64,000 nucleotides of DNA from Pseudomonadota bacterium (GCA_027620495.1 JAQCEA010000009.1:1-64000); one strand, 5' to 3'. Shown: positions 30,656 to 41,080, counted from the stretch's first letter. A program made the numbers and translations. Notes: generated from the sequence alone by a model not told the origin.

Positions 30656-30701
30656 AAAATAATGACGGCTACACCATTAATGATGCAGCCGTCACAGTCA
30701 T
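30656..30701 (-). terminator. Hairpin with downstream T-tract between the solute-binding-protein gene and the permease genes
   Basis: TGACGGCT (30663-30670) / AGCCGTCA (30687-30694); the minus strand continues TTATTTTTTATG. Confidence 0.65.
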
Positions 30702-30702
30702 T

Positions 30703-31794
30703 TTATTGCGCCAACCAAGCGTTGAAACGCTCGTTCAGCTGATCCTGGTTATCTGCCCAGAATTCAAAGTCATTTTGCAACGCATTGGCAAAGTTAGCAG
30801 GTGCTGTTGGCATATGCTGGGCCATCTGAATGCTTTCGTCAGCATGATAGGTGCCGATTCTCGCAACAGATGACGCACGGGCTGGGCCATATGAAATCCA
30901 TGAAGCCTGAGCCGCCAGCTGTTCTGTCGCAGTTGAGAACGCCACAAAATCAAGCGCGGCGTCTTTGTTCTTTGAGCCTTTTGGGATCACCCAGAGATCA
31001 AGGTCATAGATTTGACCGTCCCATACCATTTCGAATGGCTGGCCTTCGCCGTTTTTCGCGTTAAACACACGGCCACTCCACGCTGTTGACATCACAACTT
31101 CACCATCAGCAAGCAGTTGTGGAGGCTGTGCACCAGCTTCCCACCAAACAACATCGCCTTTGATTGTGTCGAGCTTGGCAAATGCGCGGGCAACACCCTC
31201 TTCGGTGCTAAGCACATCATAAACCTGACCAACAGGCACTCCATCAGCAATCAGTGCAAATTCCAAAGTCACTTTTGGTGATTTGCGCAGACCGCGCTTG
31301 CCAGGGAATGATTTTGTATCGAAAAAATCAGCCATGGTTTTTGGCGCATTCCAGTTACGCAACTTGCTTGAATCATAGGCATAAACAGATGACCACACGA
31401 TGCTGGCAACCGCACATTCATGCAGCGTACCCGGCAGGAAATCTTCGGTGGCTGGTGTGCCATCAGGCGCTGCCGGCAAAATTCCATGGTCGATTGTTTC
31501 TAACAGACCCTCGTCACATGCGCGGATGGCGTCTGACAATTCAACGTCAACAACATCCCATGTCACGTTACCTGACTCAACCTGTGCTTTAATTTCGGCA
31601 ATACCCCCACCGTAATCTTCCGATACGATAGATTTGCCAGTCTTGGCCATCCATGGCTTGTGATAAGCTTCAATCTGTGACTTGGTGTACGCACCACCCC
31701 AAGATACGATGGTCAAATCATTGGCCAGAGCAGTACCGCTAACACATAGCGACATACCTGCAACGGCAAAAAGGCCCTTTGTAAATCGAGACAT
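30703..31794 (-). CDS. ABC transporter substrate-binding protein (PotD/spermidine-putrescine-like)
   Basis: Signal peptide MSRFTKGLFAVAGMSLCVSGTALA; LTIVSWGGAYTKSQIEAYHKPW. Confidence 0.9.
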   Translation of the reverse strand: MSRFTKGLFAVAGMSLCVSGTALANDLTIVSWGGAYTKSQIEAYHKPWMAKTGKSIVSEDYGGGIAEIKAQVESGNVTWDVVDVELSDAIRACDEGLLETIDHGILPAAPDGTPATEDFLPGTLHECAVASIVWSSVYAYDSSKLRNWNAPKTMADFFDTKSFPGKRGLRKSPKVTLEFALIADGVPVGQVYDVLSTEEGVARAFAKLDTIKGDVVWWEAGAQPPQLLADGEVVMSTAWSGRVFNAKNGEGQPFEMVWDGQIYDLDLWVIPKGSKNKDAALDFVAFSTATEQLAAQASWISYGPARASSVARIGTYHADESIQMAQHMPTAPANFANALQNDFEFWADNQDQLNERFNAWLAQ

Positions 31795-31817
31795 TTTGTC
31801 TTTCCTCCTATTGTTAC

Positions 31818-31839
31818 CGGTACAATTATCCATGTACCG
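31818..31839. promoter_or_regulatory. Inverted repeat CGGTACA-N8-TGTACCG upstream of the substrate-binding-protein start codon
   Basis: Perfect 7-bp arms, 24 nt upstream of the predicted ATG. Confidence 0.45.
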
Positions 31840-31920
31840 CTCTTGGTTTATACCACCGCGAGACATAAATTTGCCTTTGCAGCAGCGGCATATTATTGAC
31901 TATTCACATAGTCAAACTTT

Positions 31921-33015
31921 TTACCGATAATCCAGCGCCCTGCAATCATCGGTCTTCCAACCCACATACAGATTAGCACCAATCTCGAGGCCCAAATGGC
32001 CAGATGTGTTTGGTACTTTCACGATAAATTGATCATCACCAGCCACATTCATCCGGCAGCGGATATGATCACCAAGGTAAATTAATTCTTCAATGCGCGC
32101 ATCAAGCATACTCATGCTTGATGATTTTTTGGCCGACACAACACAACGTTCAGGCCGCACCGACAACATCGTCCGGCTGCCTTTGCCATCATTATTGATC
32201 GACAAGGCTTTGACCATGTGGCCCGAGTCCAACTTGACCGTTGCCACAGATTTTACAACCGACTCAACCGTGCCATTCAACCGGTTATTTTCGCCAATAA
32301 ATTGTGCAACAAAAGCATTGTCAGGCTTTTCATACAATGTCACCGGATCGGCAAGTTGCTGGATAATGCCATCGTCAAACACCGCAATACGGTTTGACAT
32401 GGTCAACGCCTCTGACTGGTCATGCGTCACATAGACAACGGTAACGCCGAGATTTTCGTGAATATGCTTGATTTCATATTGCATATGTTCACGCAGCTGT
32501 TTGTCAAGCGCACCAAGTGGTTCGTCCATCAGCACCAATTCAGGTTCAAAAACTAGGGCTCTGGCCAAAGCAATACGCTGTTGTTGGCCGCCCGATAGCT
32601 GCGCAGGCTTGCGGTCGATAAAGGCCAGCATTTGCACCATATCGAGTACCTTGCGGACCTTTTCTTCAACCTTTGCCGGTTCCATTTTCCGCACTTTCAA
32701 CGGAAACGCCAGATTTTCGCCGACTGTCATATGCGGAAATAGCGCATAATTTTGAAAAACCATGCCAATACCGCGTTTATGAGGCGGGATGTTATTGATC
32801 GGCCGGCCTGCAAGTTCAATATCGCCATGTGTTGCCGTTTCGAACCCGGCCAGCATCATCAAACAGGTTGTTTTTCCAGACCCGGACGGCCCCAGCATCG
32901 TGACAAATTCACCAGCGGCAATATCCAGGTTCAAATCTTTGACGACAAGTGTCTCGCCATCATAGCTCTTTTGAACGTTTTTAAATCGCACAAACGGATT
33001 ATCGATTGTTTGCAT
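31921..33015 (-). CDS. ABC transporter ATP-binding protein (PotA-like)
   Basis: GPSGSGKTTCLMMLAGFE, LSGGQQQRIALARAL, VLMDEPLGALD. Confidence 0.95.
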   Translation of the reverse strand: MQTIDNPFVRFKNVQKSYDGETLVVKDLNLDIAAGEFVTMLGPSGSGKTTCLMMLAGFETATHGDIELAGRPINNIPPHKRGIGMVFQNYALFPHMTVGENLAFPLKVRKMEPAKVEEKVRKVLDMVQMLAFIDRKPAQLSGGQQQRIALARALVFEPELVLMDEPLGALDKQLREHMQYEIKHIHENLGVTVVYVTHDQSEALTMSNRIAVFDDGIIQQLADPVTLYEKPDNAFVAQFIGENNRLNGTVESVVKSVATVKLDSGHMVKALSINNDGKGSRTMLSVRPERCVVSAKKSSSMSMLDARIEELIYLGDHIRCRMNVAGDDQFIVKVPNTSGHLGLEIGANLYVGWKTDDCRALDYR

Positions 33016-33316
33016 TCATTCCATTCCCGAGTCGCACATGCATCCGATTGTGTCAGAGCGACGTTAATTTCAGGCCGATATCAATAAACGAGTGATGATT
33101 CAAATTGGTTTGGTAAATACCTAAAACATGTCAAAAAAATAAAACATGTTGTGAGGCATGACGCAACACCATAACGATCAAAAAATACCTTGATTCGATT
33201 AAATTTATCTTTAACGGACCGATATTTATCCTTTACCACCATTGCAACTTCACTCGGTTGGATTGCACAATGCTTCAGACCGGCACCTTCGCCCTAGAGC
33301 AGGTCTGATACGAGGC

Positions 33317-34270
33317 TCAGCGATGATGATGGATTCGACCAATCAAATTGAGCAAAATTTGCGCCGCCAAAGTTGTGGTGCTGCCGGACAAATCATAATC
33401 GGGTGCCACCTCGACCAAATCGACGCCAACAATATCTCCATGCTTGCTCAAACCATCCAGAAATTCCAAGATTTCATAATATAAAAACCCGCCATGCGAT
33501 GGGGTGCCTGTACCGGCCGCAATGGACGGGTCAAATCCATCAATATCAATGGTCAGATAATAGCGTTCGCCTTTGGGGATGCGGGCCAGCATGCCATCAA
33601 CACCCAATTTGCGGAACTGGCGGACTGATTGAATATCAGAACCCATTTTGCGGGCATCTTCATAGCCATCACGGGCTGTTGAAGACACATTGCGAATACC
33701 AATTTGCGACAGGCCAGTGACATAGGGTTTTTCTGCCGCACGCCGCATTGGATTGCCATGCCCATATTTCACACCATGACGTTCATCAACAAAATCGAGA
33801 TGTGCATCAATTTGCACAAGGTGAACTGGCGCTTGATCAGAAAAGGCGTTGATACAGGGAATATTTACCGAATGGTCGCCGCCAAGCACAATTGGAATGG
33901 CCCCTGCCGCAAGAATCGCTCGAACGCCAGCTTCGATATTGGCATGGCTTTGCACCGTATCGGTATGCACAATATCGGCATCACCAATATCAACAATCCG
34001 AATTTTATGAGCTTCTAGATAGGTTACATCATCTTCATGGTCATAAGCGCCAGCATGGCCAAATGAAAACAGCGTTGACGCCTCACGAATGCCGCGCGGG
34101 CCAAACCGCGCCCCCGCCCGAAATTGTGTGCCAAAATCAAAAGGCGCGCCCAAAATAGCAAAATCAGCATCAATTGAGTCCCAATCCGGCTGATAGGGAA
34201 ATTTGCCAAAACTACACAAACCAACAAAAGGCAGGTTCAGTCGTCCGGCCTCGTATCCATGTTTTGACAT
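33317..34270 (-). CDS. Agmatinase/ureohydrolase family protein
   Basis: GGDHSVNIPCINAF, QIDAHLDFVDE, TIDIDGFDPSIAAGTGTPSHGGF. Confidence 0.92.
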   Translation of the reverse strand: MSKHGYEAGRLNLPFVGLCSFGKFPYQPDWDSIDADFAILGAPFDFGTQFRAGARFGPRGIREASTLFSFGHAGAYDHEDDVTYLEAHKIRIVDIGDADIVHTDTVQSHANIEAGVRAILAAGAIPIVLGGDHSVNIPCINAFSDQAPVHLVQIDAHLDFVDERHGVKYGHGNPMRRAAEKPYVTGLSQIGIRNVSSTARDGYEDARKMGSDIQSVRQFRKLGVDGMLARIPKGERYYLTIDIDGFDPSIAAGTGTPSHGGFLYYEILEFLDGLSKHGDIVGVDLVEVAPDYDLSGSTTTLAAQILLNLIGRIHHHR

Positions 34271-34426
34271 TTTGTCCTCCTGCCATAGGGGGTTTATTTT
34301 ACTTTGATGCTGAATGGCGCCATGCGCGACCCAAGAAAAACAGTAAAACAATAAAGGTATAACAACAAGCTGTGCGTCTTGTTATCGCGCGTCTAGGGAT
34401 ATATCCATAATCTAGTTCATTGAGCC

Positions 34427-34464
34427 AAATCATTCACCTAAATCATTCACCTAAATCATTCACT
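34427..34464. repeat. 13-bp tandem repeat AAATCATTCACCT, nearly 3 copies
   Basis: 34427-34439, 34440-34452, 34453-34464. Confidence 0.9.
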
Positions 34465-34579
34465 GGCAATTTTTTATCTTTACCATAATCTGCAACTGCG
34501 GCAGTCTTTGCCCACATCACACCTAGTATGAGACATGCCGCAAGATTGGCGTCGTATGCGTAAATAAAGGGATCTGGTT

Positions 34580-35742
34580 GTGTCACATGTACCCCCCATC
34601 AAAAATGCAAAAATCATACAGCATATTAGAAATGATGGGTTTCGCCGCGGCCCCTTCCCAAATGCAAAAAACAATCTAAATGACGAGGTGATTACGGCCG
34701 CACAAACGACCATCACCGGTTGGCCTGGCTATACATCCACCCCGCTTATCAGCCTTGAAACAATCGCCGCGGCATGCGGGGTCCGCGCGGTCTATTACAA
34801 GGACGAGTCGCACCGTTTTGGCCTGAAATCATTTAAAGCACTTGGCGGGGCTTATGCGGTGGCCCAACTTGTGAATGAAAAAAAAAAGCCGGGCGCGACC
34901 CGTCAAAATTGACCGTGACAACCGCGACGGATGGTAATCACGGCCGCTCTGTTTCGTGGGGCGCTCAATTGGCGGGATGCCGCGCTGAAATCTATATCCA
35001 CAAGCATGTCAGCACAGCGCGTGAAACAGCCATGGCAGATTATGGGGCCAATGTGACCCGGGTAAATGGTAATTACGAAGCCTCGTTGGCCGCATGTAAA
35101 GCAGATGCTGCGGCGCATGGTTGGCATATCATATCCGACACATCATGGGATGGATATCGTGATATCCCTTTGCTGATCATGGCGGGTTACACCTTAATTG
35201 GCCGTGAAGTGATTGACCAGCTTGGCGCTGAAACACTCACCCATTGCTTTTTGCCAGTAGGTGTTGGCGGTCTTGCTAGCGGCGTTGTCGCGCCATTGTG
35301 GCAACATATGAACGAAAACCTGCCATCTATGATTTCGGTTGAATCACATATGTCAGCCTGTTTTCTAGAAAGCATCGCCGCCCAGACCCCAACATTGGTT
35401 GACATCACGCAAGAAACATTGATGGCTGGCCTGTCATGCGGCGAGGTATCGCAATTGGCGTGGGAATTGTTGCAACCATCGCTTCGCCATTGCCTTGCCA
35501 TTGATGATGCCGCGGTGGCCCCGCTGATGGCACGATTTGCCGATGGCACAATTGCCGGGGTGCCGATCGAGGCTGGTGAATGTGCAACCTCGGGACTTGC
35601 CGCACTACTTGCCGCCAAACAGGACCCACAATGCTGGCAAAATCTTGGCTTTAATTCAGACTCAGTGATATTGCTGATTGGGTCGGAAGGGGCGACTGAC
35701 GCCGATATTTACGCTGAACTTACATCATTAGGACAAAACTAG
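34580..35742 (+). CDS. Diaminopropionate ammonia-lyase-like PLP enzyme, split into two ORFs (34580-34912 and 34909-35742) by a frame change at an A10 run
   Basis: N-terminal ORF ends YYKDESHRFGLKSFKALGGAYAV...; continuation TVTTATDGNHGRSVSWGAQLAGC in the -1 frame. The two halves together cover one fold-type II PLP protein. Confidence 0.82.
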
Positions 35743-36909
35743 ATGACGACACCCACACGCGGATTTAATGATGCTGAATTTGCCGCCCGCTGCACCCATG
35801 CCCAAGCCGCAATGGCGCGGGCTGATGTTGGTGCATTGTTGCTGACAAGCGAAGCTGAAATTCGATATTTTACCGGCTTTATGACGCAATTTTGGCAGAG
35901 TCCAACCCGGCCGTGGTTTGTTGTTATCCCGTCATCAGGCAAACCTGTTGCTGTCATTCCATCGATTGGCGCCCCCTTGATGCGGCAATGTTACACCGAA
36001 AACATTATCAGCTGGGCATCACCCGCGGCAGATGATGATGGCATTACGCTGGTGGCTGATGTCATTCGCCAGCATGTTGCAAAGGGCGGCAGCTTGGGCA
36101 TGCTGATGGGGCGCGAGACCGCCGTAAGAATGCCGCTAGCCGATCTATTTGCCCTGCAAAAGGCACTGGGCGCAATAAATTTGCACGACATGACCGCCGA
36201 CATTCAACAAATCAGAACGGTAAAATCACCAGCCGAACAGGCCAAATTGCGACATATCTGCGGCATTGTTTCAGATGTATTTGCGCATGTGCCTGATTGG
36301 TTGCAAGCCGGCATGCCATTTGATAGCTGTTTTCGCCGGTTCAAAATTGACGCGCTAGAGCGCGGGGTTGATGATGTCAGCTATCTTGTTGGTGGGGTCG
36401 GGGCTGGCGGCTATGATGATATCATCGGGCCACCTTTTGCAAAGGCACTAGCGACTGGAGATGTGCTGATGTTTGATACCGGCTGTATCTGGGATGGGTA
36501 TTTCAGCGATTTTGATCGTAACTTCAGCATCGGCCCGGCGTCAGCCGAAGCGCAAGATGCCCACAAAAAATTATTTGATGCCACCGAGGCGGCCTTGTCG
36601 ATTTTGAGGCCCGGTATAACCGCCGCTGATTTATTTGCCGCTATGGATGACATATTGCGACCAGACCCGTCATCAAGCGGCGATGATGTGGGTCGCTATG
36701 GTCATGGGCTTGGCATTCAATTAACCGAAACGCCATCACACACGGCGTGGGACAAAACCGAGATTACCGCTGGCATGGCCCTTACCATCGAACCGTCGAT
36801 CAGCTATGGCAACGGGTTTATGATGGTTGCCGAAGAAAATCTTTTGGTGCATGACGACCATGTTGAATTGCTGACAACGCGCGCACCACGAGATTTACCG
36901 GTGATCTGA
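35743..36909 (+). CDS. M24 family metallopeptidase / Xaa-Pro peptidase-like (ectoine hydrolase-like)
   Basis: 388 aa; N-terminal creatinase-like domain, GDVLMFDTGCIWDGYFSDFDRNF, YGHGLGIQLTE, MALTIEPS. Confidence 0.88.
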   Translation: MTTPTRGFNDAEFAARCTHAQAAMARADVGALLLTSEAEIRYFTGFMTQFWQSPTRPWFVVIPSSGKPVAVIPSIGAPLMRQCYTENIISWASPAADDDGITLVADVIRQHVAKGGSLGMLMGRETAVRMPLADLFALQKALGAINLHDMTADIQQIRTVKSPAEQAKLRHICGIVSDVFAHVPDWLQAGMPFDSCFRRFKIDALERGVDDVSYLVGGVGAGGYDDIIGPPFAKALATGDVLMFDTGCIWDGYFSDFDRNFSIGPASAEAQDAHKKLFDATEAALSILRPGITAADLFAAMDDILRPDPSSSGDDVGRYGHGLGIQLTETPSHTAWDKTEITAGMALTIEPSISYGNGFMMVAEENLLVHDDHVELLTTRAPRDLPVI

Positions 36910-38052
36910 CACCGATTGCGACAGAATTGATTTATCGACGTTTCGCAATTTAGATTGCCCACAAAGCCCCATGGTTAAATCCAGCTCTTTGTGAATAATC
37001 TCTAGCGCCTGCGTCACCCCAGCTTGGCCATTTGCCCCCAGACCATAGAGAAACGCACGCCCAATCAATGTGCCTTGTGCGCCCAGCGCGATTGCGCGCA
37101 ACACATCTTGGCCAGATCTAATGCCGCTATCCATCCATATCTCGGCTTTATCACCAACGGCGTCGACAATCGCTGGCAGTGATGTGATTGCTGACAAAGC
37201 CCCGTCTAGTTGCCGTCCACCATGATTGGAAACGACAATTGCATCCGCCCCGACATTTACCGCGGCCCGTGCATCTTCAGCATCCAAAATGCCTTTGATG
37301 ATCACCTTGCCGCCCCATTGTTTGCGGATTTCCTTTACATCATCCCATGATAAAGAAGCATCAAACTGGCTGACCGTCCAATCTGCCAATGATGACATGT
37401 CTTTCACGCCTTTGACATGCCCGACAATATTACCAAATTGCCGCCGCTTTGTTCGCAACATGCCAAGGCACCATGCCGGCTTTTGCATCAGATTGATAAG
37501 ATTGCGCAAAGTTGGTTTTGGCGGTGCGCTCAGCCCGTTTCGGACATCTTTGTGACGCTGTCCCATAATTTGCAGATCCAACGTAATCATCAAGGCTGAA
37601 CAATTTGCCGCGCGGGCACGTTCTACCAACCGTCTGATGAAATCCCGGTCACGCATCACATAAAGCTGAAACCAAAATGGTGCATCGCTATTGGCGGCCA
37701 CATCCTCAATCGAACAAATAGACATGGTTGACAGGGTAAATGGCACACCAAAATCCGCCGCCGCCTTGGCCGCCAGAATTTCACCATCAGCATGCTGCAT
37801 GCCGGTCAATCCTGTAGGGGCCAGTGCCACCGGCATCGTAACTGTTTTGCCAAGCATTTCCATTGTGGTATCGCGCTGGCTGACATCAATCGCCACACGC
37901 TGGCGGAATTTTATCGCCTGCAGATCATCCTCGTTGGCCCGGTAGGTGGATTCCGACCATGAACCGCTATCGGCATAGTCATAAAACATTCGCGGCACAC
38001 GCCGTTCCGCTTTTTTTCGAAGATCTTCGATACAGGCAATCGCTGTCATCAC
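36895..38052 (-). CDS. FMN-dependent alpha-hydroxy-acid oxidase (second copy)
   Basis: 385 aa; VVSNHGGRQLDGALSAI, MDSGIRSGQDVLRAIALGAQGTLIGRAFLYG. Confidence 0.9.
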   Translation of the reverse strand: MMTAIACIEDLRKKAERRVPRMFYDYADSGSWSESTYRANEDDLQAIKFRQRVAIDVSQRDTTMEMLGKTVTMPVALAPTGLTGMQHADGEILAAKAAADFGVPFTLSTMSICSIEDVAANSDAPFWFQLYVMRDRDFIRRLVERARAANCSALMITLDLQIMGQRHKDVRNGLSAPPKPTLRNLINLMQKPAWCLGMLRTKRRQFGNIVGHVKGVKDMSSLADWTVSQFDASLSWDDVKEIRKQWGGKVIIKGILDAEDARAAVNVGADAIVVSNHGGRQLDGALSAITSLPAIVDAVGDKAEIWMDSGIRSGQDVLRAIALGAQGTLIGRAFLYGLGANGQAGVTQALEIIHKELDLTMGLCGQSKLRNVDKSILSQSVSDHR

Positions 38053-38129
38053 ACACCATCTTGGTTCACTATTTGGAAACGATCTATTTAAGACCGTTAC
38101 AATCTCAGCATTGCCAAGCCATGTAAAGA

Positions 38130-39773
38130 CTATCGATAGCGGCGCAGCATCGCGCTCATCAAAATCACCGGGATCAGTCCAGTCATTACAATCATCAGCG
38201 CTGGCAATGCGGCTTTTTCAAGCATTTCATCCTTGGCAAATTGATAGGTATGGGTTGCCAAAGTTTCAAAATCAAATGGCCGCAATAAAAGCGTCATTGG
38301 CAATTCTTTCATAATGTCAACAAACACCAGCATCAAGCCCGCAAGAAATGAACTTTTAAGAAGCGGCAAGATAATCTGCCTTAAACTCGCACCATAGCCA
38401 TGTCCCAAAACGCGGCTGGCACTCATCAGATTTTCCGGCAACCGCCGCACCCCAGATAACATCGCGCCATACCCAACAGCCTGAAACCTGACAAGATAGG
38501 CAAGCATCAGCAATCCCATACCAGCAATCAAAAAGCTGCTGATCAGCCCACCAGATATCAACCGCAATAATTGGTCGATATAGCCAGCGTAAATTAACAC
38601 ACCAATGGCCAATATCGTGCCCGGAAAGGCATAGCCGGTAGAAGACATTAACGCCAATTTGCGTAATTTTGACCCAGCCCGAAATACCGCGGTTAACACA
38701 ATCACACTGGCAACAAGCATAATGAAAATAGCCGCGGAAATGGCAACCACCACACTGTTTATGACCACCGGTTGAATGGCTATAAATTCAGCCACCACAT
38801 CACCGCGCAAGACAAACCGCAACAACACGCCAAGCGGAATAAAAAAACCAAATGATAATGGCATCAAACAAAGCAACCAGCAGACACATGTACCAAGGGG
38901 CGTTGTTGGCAAGGGGGCAAGGCTATTTTGGGTGCGGCTTGTGCTGACATATTGCTGGCGTGAACGCGCATAGAGTTCAAGCCCCAGCAACCCGAGGATA
39001 AACAAAAACCCGACTGACGATATTTGCGCCGCCGCCACCAGATTATTCATCCCAAGCCACACATTAAAAATGCCCAAGGTGATGGTTTGCACCGCGAAAT
39101 ATTCAACCGTGCCAAAATCGGACACGACTTCCATCATCACCAACGCCAATCCGGCAACGATGGCAGGGCGTGCCAGCGGCAGCCCGACATGCCAAAATTG
39201 CGATTTATTATGCACCAAGGCAATTTCAAAAAGACTGGCCGGGGTCAGGCGAAACGCGATGCGGGTCACCATATAAATATATGGATACAGCACCGATGCC
39301 ATGACCAATACCGCCCCGCCAACCGAACGAATTTCAGGAAAATAATAATCGCGCGGGCTTTGCCATCCAAAAGCCGCCCGAAGCGCCGATTGCACCGGAC
39401 CGGCATATTCAAAAAAATCGGTATAGCAATAGGCGATAATATAGGCAGGTATGGCGGCCGGCAAAAGCAACATCCATTCCAGCATGGCGCGACCAGCAAA
39501 ATCATATCGGCTGATCACCCATGCCGAACTGACACCAAACACAATCGCAACGCCGCCAACACCGCCCATCAGCAACAAGGTATTGATGACATAGGTGGCC
39601 AAAACCGTGTCGACCAGATGCCCCCACAGCCCGCCGCTATCACCAAAGGCGGCCAGAAGCAAGGCGGCGACTGGGCCAAGCAAAAAACAGCATAAAATAA
39701 TCGTCGCCAACGACCATTTATCAATCGACGGGCGTGATGCAAGCGACCATTGTGATAAAAATGTGGCTACCAT
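38130..39773 (-). CDS. Fe(III) ABC transporter permease (FbpB/SfuB-like)
   Basis: 547 aa, two-domain permease; overlaps the substrate-binding-protein gene. Confidence 0.9.
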   Translation of the reverse strand: MVATFLSQWSLASRPSIDKWSLATIILCCFLLGPVAALLLAAFGDSGGLWGHLVDTVLATYVINTLLLMGGVGGVAIVFGVSSAWVISRYDFAGRAMLEWMLLLPAAIPAYIIAYCYTDFFEYAGPVQSALRAAFGWQSPRDYYFPEIRSVGGAVLVMASVLYPYIYMVTRIAFRLTPASLFEIALVHNKSQFWHVGLPLARPAIVAGLALVMMEVVSDFGTVEYFAVQTITLGIFNVWLGMNNLVAAAQISSVGFLFILGLLGLELYARSRQQYVSTSRTQNSLAPLPTTPLGTCVCWLLCLMPLSFGFFIPLGVLLRFVLRGDVVAEFIAIQPVVINSVVVAISAAIFIMLVASVIVLTAVFRAGSKLRKLALMSSTGYAFPGTILAIGVLIYAGYIDQLLRLISGGLISSFLIAGMGLLMLAYLVRFQAVGYGAMLSGVRRLPENLMSASRVLGHGYGASLRQIILPLLKSSFLAGLMLVFVDIMKELPMTLLLRPFDFETLATHTYQFAKDEMLEKAALPALMIVMTGLIPVILMSAMLRRYR

Positions 39774-40825
39774 CCGACCCGATCAATAATCATCTGCGCC
39801 TCTGGTGCCAGTTCAGCCAGCCGTTCAATCGGCAAGGCGTCACGCTTAAATTCGCCCCAGCTGGCAAGTTCTGCTGGCGGGGCGACAGCCGGATTGACCG
39901 GGTATTCATAATTTATTGTCCCATATAGCTGCTGGGCCAGTTCGCCCGTCAAAAATTCAAGAAACGCAAGCGCCTCATTTTTGTTCGGGCTGTGTTTGGC
40001 GATTCCGGCACCCGAAATATTGATATGATTACCGCGATCTTGCTGATTGGTAAAAACAAGCCGAAGCGAGTCAGCCCATAAACGCTGGTCTGCATCATCG
40101 GAAAATTTCATATTGCCGTAATAATAGCTGTTCATGATGGCGACATCACAAATACCCTGAAAGATGGCTTTGGCCTGTGCCCGGTCATTGCCTTGTGGTT
40201 TTCGTGCCAGATTCGATACAAAATCACGCGCCCAGTTTTCTGCGGCCTCGGCCCCATGCGCCGCGATCAAAGACGCCATTAACGCGCGGTTATATACATG
40301 GCTGCCGGGGCGGGTACAAATCCGTCCACGCCATTCCTCTTTGGCAAGATCCTCAATAGTTTGGATGGCATCAGCTGGCACTCGGTCTTTCGATGTCACC
40401 ACAATCCGGGCACGTTCAGAAAGCCCAAACCAGCGATTGTCAGATGCGCGCAAATGCGCCGGGATATTGGCGCTGATAACAGCTGAGTCAACGGGTGCCA
40501 GCAAATCAAGCGCGGCATATTCGGCAAGCCGCGCAATATCAACGGTCAAAATGACATCGGCTGGGCTTGCCGCGCCCTCGGCCTGCAGCCTCTGGGCCAA
40601 TCCCTTGGCCGCATAAACAGTTTTAGTCTCAATGCCAGTGGCCTTGGTAAAGGCATCCAAAAACGGCTGGATCAGCACTTGCTGTCGATGCGAATAAATA
40701 TTCACCGTACCGGCGGCAAACACATGTGTTGGCAACCATAAACATAGGGCAAACACGCCCAACACTAGCCAGTGCTTGACAAATCTTTGATTATTCATAC
40801 AACCGGTGGAACGCTTGATCGTCAT
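39767..40825 (-). CDS. Fe(III) ABC transporter substrate-binding protein (FbpA-like)
   Basis: VNIYSHRQQVLIQPFLDAFTKATGIETKTVYAAKGLAQRL. Confidence 0.9.
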   Translation of the reverse strand: MTIKRSTGCMNNQRFVKHWLVLGVFALCLWLPTHVFAAGTVNIYSHRQQVLIQPFLDAFTKATGIETKTVYAAKGLAQRLQAEGAASPADVILTVDIARLAEYAALDLLAPVDSAVISANIPAHLRASDNRWFGLSERARIVVTSKDRVPADAIQTIEDLAKEEWRGRICTRPGSHVYNRALMASLIAAHGAEAAENWARDFVSNLARKPQGNDRAQAKAIFQGICDVAIMNSYYYGNMKFSDDADQRLWADSLRLVFTNQQDRGNHINISGAGIAKHSPNKNEALAFLEFLTGELAQQLYGTINYEYPVNPAVAPPAELASWGEFKRDALPIERLAELAPEAQMIIDRVGW

Positions 40826-40957
40826 TTAATTATGTACCCTATATTAGAGTAATCGAATTTTGACTGAGCGCCGCAATTATCCCCGTCACCCATGCGCATG
40901 CCAAAGGGTGAAGGTGAAAAATTGTCCAAAAATTTGTGCCGACTGAAACTCAGTTAA

Positions 40958-40976
40958 GAATGATTATCAATATCAA
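40958..40976. promoter_or_regulatory. Fur-box-like sequence between the Fe(III) ABC operon and terC-like gene
   Basis: GAATGATTATCAATATC; reverse complement GATATTGATAATCATTC is close to the classical GATAATGATAATCATTATC. Confidence 0.5.
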
Positions 40977-41080
40977 AAACAAAATGCAAGCTGATTCATT
41001 TTTGACTTTCAGCCCGGCAAGCAATCAGCTATCAACGCGCCGTGTAAGGCCGGTTTCACACCTAAAATGAGGTAAAATCT

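Noticed and set aside
14793-38052. Two alpha-hydroxy-acid oxidase genes (14793 and 36895) as a recent duplication
   Set aside because: The proteins differ substantially and have different neighbours; paralogues of a large family rather than a recent duplication.
39024-39695. 223-aa plus-strand ORF opposite the Fe(III) permease
   Set aside because: Antisense shadow; no domain and low-complexity basic composition.
40826-41080. yybP-ykoY (manganese) riboswitch upstream of the terC-like gene
   Set aside because: TerC genes often have one, but I could not find the conserved core; an Infernal search would be needed.
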